Positions 1 through 7,747 of a stretch of DNA of 38,141 nucleotides are shown here, in pieces; position 1 is the first letter of the stretch; every line of letters begins with the position of its first letter. The notes below the pieces were generated by a model. The model made no database searches, was not told where the DNA came from, and saw only the letters and a list, made by a program, of their open reading frames with translations. The translations under genes and the position numbers were made by a program. Source of the DNA: Verrucomicrobiota bacterium (GTDB lineage: Bacteria; Verrucomicrobiota; Verrucomicrobiia; Limisphaerales; SXTU01); assembly GCA_016235545.1 (NCBI GenBank), contig JACRKB010000083.1:1-38141 (forward strand), in the 5' to 3' direction.

Positions 1-656
1 AGCAGTGAGAGCAGGTCCTCGCGGTGGTAGAAATCCTCGCTCGTGGAGGCCAGCAGGTAGCGGAAGAGCACTGCACGGCGCGGCTCCTTGTTCCACACGA
101 TGCGGCGGGCCAGCGCCTTGAGCAGCGCCCGGTCCTGGGCGGGCGGGAGCGCGTGGAGGAGCTTGCCCAGCGGGTCGGGGATGAGGACATCCAGGTTTAA
201 CCGGGTGACGAAGCGTTCGAGGCTTACTTCGCGCAGCCTGATGGCATGCGTGGCGCCGTCCTCGGTGATGAGCCGCGCGTTCGTGGGCCGCTGGGCCAGC
301 TTGCGCAGGAGCACGGGCCACTCGCTCGATGGCAATGTCTGCCGGTCGAGCAATTCGGAGAAGGCCGCCTGCTGCGTGAGCGTGGGCGTGAAGAGCGGCG
401 AGAAGAGCAGGTCCACCTCGTAATCCTCCAGCGCGTCGAGCTGGCTGGTGAGGAACGCGCCCAGCTCGTCACGGCTCACCGAGTAGTGGGACGCGAGGTG
501 GTCCACCACCTGTTTGAGGAGCGCGCGGGGCTGTTCCAGCTCCGCCGCCACCGCGTCCACGAAGGCTTGCATGGCGCGGAGTATGCGGGCGGGCAGGTCG
601 TTTGCAACCGGGAAGCCCCCCGCCGCCGCCGCATTGCGGGCGCATCTCAATTTCAT
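1..656 (-). CDS. hypothetical protein, 3' end truncated by window edge
   Basis: Uninterrupted minus-strand reading frame from ATG (revcomp of 654-656) to base 1: MKLRCARNAAAAGGFPVANDLPARILRAMQAFVDAVAAELEQPRALLKQVVDHLASHYSVSRDELGAFLTSQLDALEDYEVDLLFSPLFTPTLTQQAAFSELLDRQTLPSSEWPVLLRKL... Absent from the ORF track because it is open at the edge. An internal ATG near 572 is an alternative start. Confidence 0.7.
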   Translation of the reverse strand, partial: MKLRCARNAAAAGGFPVANDLPARILRAMQAFVDAVAAELEQPRALLKQVVDHLASHYSVSRDELGAFLTSQLDALEDYEVDLLFSPLFTPTLTQQAAFSELLDRQTLPSSEWPVLLRKLAQRPTNARLITEDGATHAIRLREVSLERFVTRLNLDVLIPDPLGKLLHALPPAQDRALLKALARRIVWNKEPRRAVLFRYLLASTSEDFYHREDLLSL

Positions 657-735
657 GCGGGCCAAAGAGAGATTCGCTGAGGCGACTCCAGCCGGTCGTA
701 GTCCTGATCCAGTGCGGGGAAGGGCGGGATTTGCC

Positions 736-905
736 AACGATTCGTTAGCCACGGTTGGAACACGGATCAGACACGGATGGGGACGAGGAAACGCGGCCTC
801 CCAAGGAGACGAGCGCGCACACCAAACGGTGGTGGCGAACACGGCAGGCATCGTCAAGACAGTTGCCTGCTGTTCCGTGTTCCATCCGTGGCTAATGAAT
901 CGCTG
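736..905. repeat. imperfect inverted-repeat element, family A (CCACGGATGGAACACxGA), copy 1
   Basis: Left arm CGATTCGTTAGCCACGGTTGGAACACGGA near 738-766 pairs with right arm TTCCGTGTTCCATCCGTGGCTAATGAATCG near 872-902. Related to 3673-3823 and 15099-15151. Confidence 0.75.
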
Positions 906-994
906 TCCCAGGCTGTCTTGGCGCCCCGGCATGTGCGTTTGCAAAAGCGCGCTCGACAGCCGCGCGTGCTCCGTGCGACAAAACGCGCGACCAA

Positions 995-1840
995 ATGGCC
1001 GCCCTGACTCCCAGCGAAGAAGCCCAGTTGCAGCAGACGATCGAGATGTTCCGCGTGATCACTCAGTCGCAGCCGCTGGACTATCAGTCGCTGGAAATCC
1101 TCAAGGAAGCCTACATGAAGCTGGGGATGCAGAAGGACGTGGTGGACACGTCCAAGCGCATCGCCGAGGCCTACGTCCAGCTCGGCCAGCTCAGCTCCGC
1201 CATCATGGAGTATGAGACGATCCTCCAGCGGTTCCCCGATGACCCCGACGTGCGCAAGGCGCTCACCGAGATTGAGAACAAGACCAACAGCTTTGCAGGC
1301 CGCGGCACCGAGCCATCCCCGCCACCCAACGCGCTCGCCACCGAACCAGGCAAGGGCAGGCCCGGCAGCCTCGCCGCCAAAGTCGGCGCGGAGCAGGACG
1401 ACGGCAAGGCCGCGATGCAGCGCCTCTTCGTGGACAGCAAGCTGGTCAATGCCCAGGACTTCGGACGCCTCTGGTTCACCCCCGGCGCGGAGCCGCCCAT
1501 GCAGGTCAACGACCCGTTCCTCCAAGTCATGGCGGACAAGGGCGTGCTGGGCATGGACAAGTCTCTCAAACTCGTCATCGAGCGCGCCCGCATCGGCTAC
1601 CTGCCCCTCGACAAATACGAGATAGACAACGATCTCGGGAAGAGCTTCCCGCGCGCTGTCTGCCTCAAGTGGTGCATCCTGCCCTTCGACCGCATGAGCA
1701 AGTCCGTGCTCGTCGCCACAGCCAACCCCTTCAACAAGCAGGCCGCCGCGGAGCTGCAGGCAGCCACCCCCAGCCGCCTGCTCTGGTATATGACCTCGCC
1801 ACCCGACCTGGTGAAGGCCATCAAGAAAATCTTCCGCTAG
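995..1840 (+). CDS. TPR-containing protein with C-terminal MshEN/GspE-N-like domain
   Basis: 281 aa. TPR-like N-terminus (LDYQSLEILKEAYMKLGMQKDVVDTSKRIAEAYVQLGQLSSAIMEYETILQRFPDDPDV). C-terminus RIGYLPLDKYEID...LKWCILPFDRMSKSVLVATANPFNKQAAAELQAATPSRLLWYMTSPPDLVKAIKKIFR resembles the N-terminal domain of GspE/PilB ATPases. Ends 6 bp before pilB. Confidence 0.75.
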   Translation: MAALTPSEEAQLQQTIEMFRVITQSQPLDYQSLEILKEAYMKLGMQKDVVDTSKRIAEAYVQLGQLSSAIMEYETILQRFPDDPDVRKALTEIENKTNSFAGRGTEPSPPPNALATEPGKGRPGSLAAKVGAEQDDGKAAMQRLFVDSKLVNAQDFGRLWFTPGAEPPMQVNDPFLQVMADKGVLGMDKSLKLVIERARIGYLPLDKYEIDNDLGKSFPRAVCLKWCILPFDRMSKSVLVATANPFNKQAAAELQAATPSRLLWYMTSPPDLVKAIKKIFR

Positions 1841-1846
1841 TCCGCC

Positions 1847-3583
1847 GTGAGCCTCGCACCTGTCAAATCCTTCGGAGAACGCATCGCCGATGCCCTCGTC
1901 GAGGACAACCTCCTGACCGCACAACAGGTCGAGGAACTCGTAGCCCTCCAAAAAAAGGAAGGCACGCGCCTCCTGAAGCTCCTCATAGACAAAGCCTACG
2001 TCAGCGACGCCGACATGGTCGTCGCCATGGGCCGCGTGCTCAACACACCGCCAGTCAACCTCGCCCGCGTCGTCATCCCCCCAGAGATCGCCGGCCTCGT
2101 CCCCCGGGAAGTAGCCCTCAACTACAAAGTCCTCCCCGTCTCCCGCCTCGAGAACAAGCTTTTCCTGGCGATGGCCGACCCGCTCAACGTCCTGGCCCTC
2201 GACGACGTCAAACGGATCACCAAGCTCGAGGTGACGCCCATGATCGCCTCCGAACGGGCGATCCTCGACAAGATTAACAACCTCGAAACCTCCCAGGGCG
2301 GCGGGATGGAGGAGATCATCAAGAAGTCGGCCGAGATGGACGCCGACGCCGAGGGTGCCGAGCTCGTCGCCGAGGAGGCCGACAATGCCAGCGTGGACGC
2401 GCTCGCTGCCGCCGGTGAGGAAGCCCCCGTCATCAAGCTCGCCAACCTCATCCTCGTCCAGGCCATCCGCGACCGGGCCTCCGACATCCACATCGAGCCC
2501 TTCGAGAAATCCGTCCGCCTCCGCTACCGCGTGGACGGAGCGCTGATGGACATGCCACCGCCTCCCAAATCCATGCAGGGGGCGCTCACATCGCGCATCA
2601 AGATCATGTCGAACCTCGACATCGCCGAGCGCCGCCTCCCGCAGGACGGCCGCATGAGGATGCGCGTGTCCGGCAAGGACATTGACCTGCGCGTCTCCAT
2701 GCTCCCCGTCGTCCACGGCGAGAAGGTCGTCCTGCGCGTCCTCGACAAGTCGAACCTCACCGCGAGCATAGACAAGCTCGGCCTCGACGCCGACACCTTC
2801 AAACGCTTCAAGTCCGCCGTGGACGCCCCGCACGGCCTCATCCTCGTCACCGGCCCCACCGGCTCTGGCAAGACCACCACGCTCTACTCCGCCCTCAACG
2901 AGCTTAACAACCCAGACTATAACATCGTCACCGTCGAGGACCCCGTTGAATTCCAAATCCCGGGCATCAACCAGGTGCCGGTGAAGAAGGAGATCGGCCT
3001 CACCTTCGCCGCCGCGCTGCGCTCCATCCTCCGCCAGGACCCGGACATCATCATGCTCGGCGAAATCCGCGACGAGGAGACCGCCGAGATCGCCGTCGAG
3101 GCCGCGCTCACCGGCCACCAGGTGCTCTCCACCATGCACTGCAATGACGCACCCGGGGCCATCTCCCGCCTCGACGACATGGGCATCGCCCCCTTCCTCA
3201 TTTCCAGCTCGGTCATCCTCGCCTGCGCCCAGCGCCTCATGCGCCGCATCTGCCCCGGGTGCAAGGAGCCGGTCAACTACCCGGCCAAGATATTCGAGCA
3301 GCTTGATCTGGATCCCAAGTTCTTCGCCGGCGCCCAGCTGTTCAAAGGCAACGGTTGCGAGCGCTGCAAAAACTCCGGCTACACGGGCCGCTGCGCCATC
3401 ATTGAGGTGATGACTGTCACCGATGACATTCGCAAGCTCGTCATCGCCCGCTCCAGCGCGGCTGAGATCGCCAAGGTCGCCGTCTCGCAAGGCATGAAGA
3501 ACCTTCGCCACTGCGCCCTCGACAAAGTCCACGAAGGCATCTCCACCCTCGAACAAGTGCTCGTCCTCACATCAAGCCACTGA
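1847..3583 (+). CDS. pilB: GspE/PilB-family type II secretion / type IV pilus assembly ATPase
   Basis: 578 aa, GTG start. Walker A GPTGSGKTTTLYSAL, Asp/Walker B boxes (EDPVEFQ, LRSILRQDPDIIMLGEIRDEETAEIAVEAALTGHQVLSTMHCNDA), CPGC/CERC zinc site, N-terminal MshEN domain. Confidence 0.9.
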   Translation: MSLAPVKSFGERIADALVEDNLLTAQQVEELVALQKKEGTRLLKLLIDKAYVSDADMVVAMGRVLNTPPVNLARVVIPPEIAGLVPREVALNYKVLPVSRLENKLFLAMADPLNVLALDDVKRITKLEVTPMIASERAILDKINNLETSQGGGMEEIIKKSAEMDADAEGAELVAEEADNASVDALAAAGEEAPVIKLANLILVQAIRDRASDIHIEPFEKSVRLRYRVDGALMDMPPPPKSMQGALTSRIKIMSNLDIAERRLPQDGRMRMRVSGKDIDLRVSMLPVVHGEKVVLRVLDKSNLTASIDKLGLDADTFKRFKSAVDAPHGLILVTGPTGSGKTTTLYSALNELNNPDYNIVTVEDPVEFQIPGINQVPVKKEIGLTFAAALRSILRQDPDIIMLGEIRDEETAEIAVEAALTGHQVLSTMHCNDAPGAISRLDDMGIAPFLISSSVILACAQRLMRRICPGCKEPVNYPAKIFEQLDLDPKFFAGAQLFKGNGCERCKNSGYTGRCAIIEVMTVTDDIRKLVIARSSAAEIAKVAVSQGMKNLRHCALDKVHEGISTLEQVLVLTSSH

Positions 3584-3672
3584 GCCGGGCACAGGAGCGG
3601 AGGATTTGACAGGAAAGCAGGAGGGATTGCCGCGGATGGCCCCACTATATCCCGGACTCCGAGATGGGAATT

Positions 3673-3823
3673 GGACAACCACGGATGGACACCGATGCGC
3701 ATGGATGAAAACAAGCCCAAGGCCAGTGTTTGGTGTGTGCACGCAGCTCCTTGGGAGGATGCGTTTTCCTCGTTCCCATCCGTGTGCCTTCTGTGTTCCA
3801 TCCGTGGCTAAAGAATCGTTCCG
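3673..3823. repeat. imperfect inverted-repeat element, family A, copy 2 (inverted relative to copy 1)
   Basis: CCACGGATGGACAC (left) and GTGTTCCATCCGTGG (right). The reverse complement aligns with 736-828, including ACACGGATGGG.ACGAGGAAA and CCTCCCAAGGAG. Confidence 0.75.
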
Positions 3824-3912
3824 CCGGAGGCTGGTGCCACCCAGCCGGCTTCGGCGTTCGCGGCGTTCCGTTTGAATCGCCCTCACGCGGCCATCATCTA
3901 TCCTCCGCGTCC

Positions 3913-6096
3913 ATGAACCACCTGCGCCTTGCTTTGCCTGTCTCGCTCGCCCTCGCGGTGACGTGCGCCGTCATCAGCGCGGCGGCGGAAAAAAAGGCCC
4001 CGGCGAAGAAAGCCGCGCCACAGACGCCTTGGTCCTTCCTTCCGCTCCGCGAAACGCCGCCGCCCAAAGTCCGCAACACCAGGTGGCCGCAAACCCAGAT
4101 TGACCACTTCCTCCTCGCGAAGATGGACAAGGCCGGCGTGAAGCCCGCCCCGCCCGCCGACCCGCGCACGCTCATCCGCCGCCTTCACTTCGACCTCACC
4201 GGTCTTCCGCCCACACCCGAGGAGGTTGAGGCGTTCGTCCGCGACTTCTCACTTTCCCACTCTCCCACTTTCTCACCGGCAAGCGGCGCAGGTGCGAAAG
4301 TGAGCAGGCGAGAAAATGAGAGCCGAGCCATCACCGCAGCAGTCGAACGCCTCCTCTCCTCCCCCCACTACGGCGAACGCTACGCACGCTACTGGCTCGA
4401 CCTCGCGCGCTATGTGGACAAGACCGGCTCGTGGCTGGAGAAAACCACCTCCGCGCACCTCTACCGCGACTGGGTCATCAAAGCCTTCAACGACGACATG
4501 CCCTACGACCAGTTCGTCATGCGGCAGATCGCAGCCGACCGACTCATCGAAGAAGCCGAGTCCAAAGTCCAAAGTCCAAAGTCCAACGCCGACGCCGCCC
4601 CGGACAAGTCGCCCGCCTCTCAACTATCAACTATCAACTCTCAACCGTCGCGCAGCGACCTCCACGCCCTCGCCTTCCTCGGCCTCGCGCCGACTTACTG
4701 GAAGGAACTCCAGCTCCCGCCTGACCTCATCAAGGGCACCGTCGCCGACGAATGGGAGGAGCACGTGGACACCCTCAGCCGCACCTTCCTCGGCCTCACG
4801 CTCGCCTGCGCCCGCTGCCACGACCACAAGTCCGACCCCATCACCGCCGCCGACTACTACGGCATCGCCGGTGTCTTCGCGAGCGTGCGCCACGCCGAGG
4901 TGCCCACGATGGGCGACCAGTTCTGGCTGCCCGTGAAGAAAGCCCGCGAGTCCGTCGCCGCGCTGGAGAAGGAGCGCGACGAGTTGAAGAAGAAGAAGCC
5001 CGCGCCCGCCAACCTCACCAACCAGGTCGCCGTCATCGAACAGAAAATCACCACCCTCAAGACCAGCACGCCGCACTTCAACATGGCGATGGCCACCGCC
5101 GTCGAGGACGCCGCCCTCTTCGTCATCCCGGCCAGCAACAACAAAGGCACCGTCCTCGACTTCAAGCCCGGCCAGGCTCTCGACCTTGAGCTGATGAAGC
5201 GTGGCGACCCGAACAACACCGGCGATATCGTCCCGCGCCGCTTCCTCTCCGCCTTCCCCGCGAAGGACGGCCAGCCCCGCCGCTTCACCACCGGCAGCGG
5301 ACGCCTCGAACTTGCCCAGGCCATCGTGCAGGAGGCCGCCCCGCTCACCGCCCGCGTCATCGTGAACCGCATCTGGCGGCACCACTTCGGGCGCGGCATC
5401 GTGGACACGCCCAGCGAGTTCGGCGTCACCGGCGACCCGCCCTCGCACCCGGAGTTGCTCGACGACCTCACCGCGCGCTTCATCAAGAACGGCTGGTCCA
5501 TCAAGTGGCTGCACCGCGAAATCCTCCTCTCCGCCGCGTGGCAGCAAAGCTCCCTCGCGCCCGACTCCGAGAAGCGTGACCCGGAGAACCGGCTCTTCGC
5601 CCGCATGCCCCGCCACCGGCTCGACTTCGAGGCGTGGCGCGACACCACGCTCGCCGCCGCCGGCACGCTCGACCGCAGCTTCGGCGGCGTCGCCACGCTG
5701 CTCACCTCTGAGCAAAACCTCCGCCGCACGCTTTACGGCATCGTGGACCGCCACGAACTGGAGCCGATGCTGCGCATCCACGACTTCCCCGACCCCGCCG
5801 CCCACAGCGCCTCGCGCACCGAGACGGCCACCGCGCTGCAAATGCTCTTCTCGTTGAACAGCCCCTTCCTCCTCGCGCAAGCCGACGCCCTCGCCGCGCG
5901 CCTGGAAAAGGAAGCCGGTCCCGCGTTGAGCGACCGCGTCACCCGCGCCCACGCCGTCCTCTTCCAACGCCCGGCGACCGCGAAGGAACTCGCCATGGCG
6001 ACCCGCTTCCTCACCGGCCGCGAGACGGACAAGAAAGCCTGGTCCGAATACGCCCAAGCCCTGCTCGCCAGCAACGAAACGCAGTTTGTGGACTGA
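3913..6096 (+). CDS. DUF1549/DUF1553 domain-containing protein (PSD1-type, planctomycete/verrucomicrobial)
   Basis: ATG at 3913 followed by a signal peptide (MNHLRLALPVSLALAVTCAVISAAA). DUF1549 signatures (LIRRLHFDLTGLPPTPEEVEAFVRD, SPHYGERYARYWLDLARY, TFLGLTLACARCHDHKSDPITAADYYGIAGVFAS) and DUF1553 signatures (TARVIVNRIWRHHFGRGIVDTPSEFGVTGDPPSHPELLDDLTARFI). Confidence 0.9.
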   Translation: MNHLRLALPVSLALAVTCAVISAAAEKKAPAKKAAPQTPWSFLPLRETPPPKVRNTRWPQTQIDHFLLAKMDKAGVKPAPPADPRTLIRRLHFDLTGLPPTPEEVEAFVRDFSLSHSPTFSPASGAGAKVSRRENESRAITAAVERLLSSPHYGERYARYWLDLARYVDKTGSWLEKTTSAHLYRDWVIKAFNDDMPYDQFVMRQIAADRLIEEAESKVQSPKSNADAAPDKSPASQLSTINSQPSRSDLHALAFLGLAPTYWKELQLPPDLIKGTVADEWEEHVDTLSRTFLGLTLACARCHDHKSDPITAADYYGIAGVFASVRHAEVPTMGDQFWLPVKKARESVAALEKERDELKKKKPAPANLTNQVAVIEQKITTLKTSTPHFNMAMATAVEDAALFVIPASNNKGTVLDFKPGQALDLELMKRGDPNNTGDIVPRRFLSAFPAKDGQPRRFTTGSGRLELAQAIVQEAAPLTARVIVNRIWRHHFGRGIVDTPSEFGVTGDPPSHPELLDDLTARFIKNGWSIKWLHREILLSAAWQQSSLAPDSEKRDPENRLFARMPRHRLDFEAWRDTTLAAAGTLDRSFGGVATLLTSEQNLRRTLYGIVDRHELEPMLRIHDFPDPAAHSASRTETATALQMLFSLNSPFLLAQADALAARLEKEAGPALSDRVTRAHAVLFQRPATAKELAMATRFLTGRETDKKAWSEYAQALLASNETQFVD

Positions 6097-6156
6097 GGGA
6101 TGAACGCGCCCAACCACCAACCGCTCCCGTCTCCGGCCAATGGTTCCCGGCCTTTG

Positions 6157-6309
6157 CCGGGTGGAACGGGCCACCGGCCCGTTGCGGCGGGCGACCCGCC
6201 CGCCGCCCGTGCGTGCGCCGGGAACGCTGCAATTAATTCGAGCGTCTCCTGTGCCGAAGCTCGGCGGCAGGTTGCCGCCGAGAACGGCCAAGTTGGCCGT
6301 TCCACCCGG
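6157..6309. repeat. four-hairpin palindromic element, family B, copy 1
   Basis: 13-bp perfect terminal inverted repeat CCGGGTGGAACGG (6157-6169)/CCGTTCCACCCGG (6297-6309). Internal hairpins at 6165-6183, 6184-6206, 6260-6282 and 6283-6301. Confidence 0.85.
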
Positions 6310-6409
6310 GCAGAGTCCGCCCGCGCTCGTTTCAGTCGGGACGTCATCGCGACCGTGCCGGCGACTTCCAGTCGCCGTCCGTGGGCCGCGCCGGAGATGG
6401 GATGGCTAT

Positions 6410-6560
6410 GGAGTGCGGCGACTCGTCGCCGCTTTCTCCGCTTGGCCGACTTGTCGGCCAAGCAGGGCCGCGCGGAAGCGGCCCGTCGAGAACCCAGCGC
6501 GTGCAGCACTTCGACGGCGACAAGTCGCCTGCGGAAAGCGGTGACGAGTCACCGCACTCC
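6410..6560. repeat. multi-hairpin palindromic element, family C (GAC-NN-GTC cores)
   Basis: 27-bp terminal inverted repeats 6410-6436 and 6534-6560 with 2 mismatches that are compensatory within the arm hairpins. Further hairpins at 6440-6463, 6465-6484 and 6516-6529. Confidence 0.85.
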
Positions 6561-6608
6561 AAAGAGCCGCGCGCCCGCCCTGCCAACTGCGTGCGACGGT
6601 TGCGAGCC

Positions 6609-6823
6609 TTCGCCCTTCGCGGAGCGAGGGGAGAAGGTGGCCGGAGGCCGGATGAGGGGTTTCCTCCCCGTAGGAGACGACGTGAGGAGTCTCACTTCAA
6701 ATGCCGACTGCCGAGGGCGGGCTGCGGAACTCAGTGAGAGCCTCCTCACGTCGGCTCCTACCAGCCAAGGCAACCCCTCACCCCGGCCCTCTCCCCTTGC
6801 TCCGCAAAAGGAGAGGGAGAAGA
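6609..6823. repeat. nested inverted repeats: outer family D (6609-6660 / 6775-6823) around inner family E (6671-6695 / 6736-6762)
   Basis: Inner arms GTAGGAGACGACGTGAGGAGTCTCA and TGAGAGCCTCCTCACGTCGGCTCCTAC. Outer arms contain GCGGAGCGAGGGGAGA...GATGAGGGG and CCCCTCACCCC...TCTCCCCTTGCTCCGC. Confidence 0.75.
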
Positions 6824-6963
6824 CCTTCGGCGCAGTCGAGCTTCAGCAAAGCGAAACCGATTCGTGCGTAGGAACGCCCCCAGGTTCGGCGCGATGGCGT
6901 GCCGAACAGCAGCCGGGGCGGCTACGCTGCCACTACTCCTAAGCAACCATCCGCTCTCAAAGT

Positions 6964-7746
6964 ATGTCACGAGTTGTCCAACCTTCGGTTCGTGAAACAG
7001 CGTTTAGCTGTCCTCACTGCTCCGCGCTTACAACACAGTATTGGCACGCACTCTACGCGGCCGAAGTTGAAGGGGGTGACAAACTTCCATTGGTTCTTCG
7101 CGATGACCACAAAAGGAATGTTTTGGCCAATCGCGAGCTGAATGAAGTGGACAAGCAGCAGATGCTGAAGTTCTTCGAAAGGGTAAGACCTGGGCTCCCG
7201 CTGATTGAAGAGAATGAAGGAAAGTATGGGCAGCGTGTCCACAACTTGCACATTAGCAAGTGCTACAACTGCAAGAAAATCGCGGTCTGGCAGCATGAAA
7301 GGCTGCTGTTCCCGGTCACTAAAGGCGGAGTCCTACCAAACGCAGATTTGCCAGACGATGTCGCCCATGACTTCGAAGAGGCAAGAGAGATTGTAAACTC
7401 GTCACCTCGCGGCGCCGCTGCACTGCTTCGTCTTTGTGTCCAGAAGCTATGCAAGCACCTTGGTGAAGCGGGTAAGAACATAGATGACGATATTGCAAGT
7501 CTCGTAAGGAAGGGCCTCAATCCACTCGTCCAGCAGACTTTGGACATTGTGCGGGTAGTCGGAAATGAAGCCGTGCATCCAGGGACGTTAGACCTGAAGG
7601 ATGACACTGACACAGCACTTCGGCTTTTCGAACTGGTCAATGCGATTGCAGAGCAGATGATTTCGCACCCCAAAGTCGTAAGTCAGATGTATGCGAAACT
7701 ACCCGAATCCAAACGAAAAGCGATTCAGGCCCGGGACAAGAAGTAA
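6964..7746 (+). CDS. DUF4145-like domain-containing protein with zinc-binding Cys pairs
   Basis: 260 aa. CPHC and CYNC motifs, and a C-terminal segment DLPDDVAHDFEEAREIVNSSPRGAAALLRLCVQKLCKHLGEAGKNIDDDIASLVRKGLNPLVQQTLDIVRVVGNEAVHPGTLDL typical of DUF4145. Visibly lower GC than neighbours. Confidence 0.8.
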   Translation: MSRVVQPSVRETAFSCPHCSALTTQYWHALYAAEVEGGDKLPLVLRDDHKRNVLANRELNEVDKQQMLKFFERVRPGLPLIEENEGKYGQRVHNLHISKCYNCKKIAVWQHERLLFPVTKGGVLPNADLPDDVAHDFEEAREIVNSSPRGAAALLRLCVQKLCKHLGEAGKNIDDDIASLVRKGLNPLVQQTLDIVRVVGNEAVHPGTLDLKDDTDTALRLFELVNAIAEQMISHPKVVSQMYAKLPESKRKAIQARDKK

Positions 7747-7747
7747 C

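Noticed and set aside
854-3556. 900-aa minus-strand ORF antisense to pilB
   Set aside because: Composition is typical of a GC-rich shadow frame (Glu/Asp/Val/Gly-rich with no family motifs), while the plus strand encodes a clear PilB.
4627-6291. 554-aa minus-strand ORF
   Set aside because: Antisense to DUF1553 and running into repeat DNA; composition of a shadow frame.
6157-6560. CRISPR-like or tRNA-like structured array
   Set aside because: Hairpins differ in sequence, there are no equal direct repeats with spacers, and I see no cloverleaf or CCA-type acceptor end.
6100-6942. 280-aa plus-strand ORF
   Set aside because: Consists of stacked repeat elements; peptide content is explained by palindromes.
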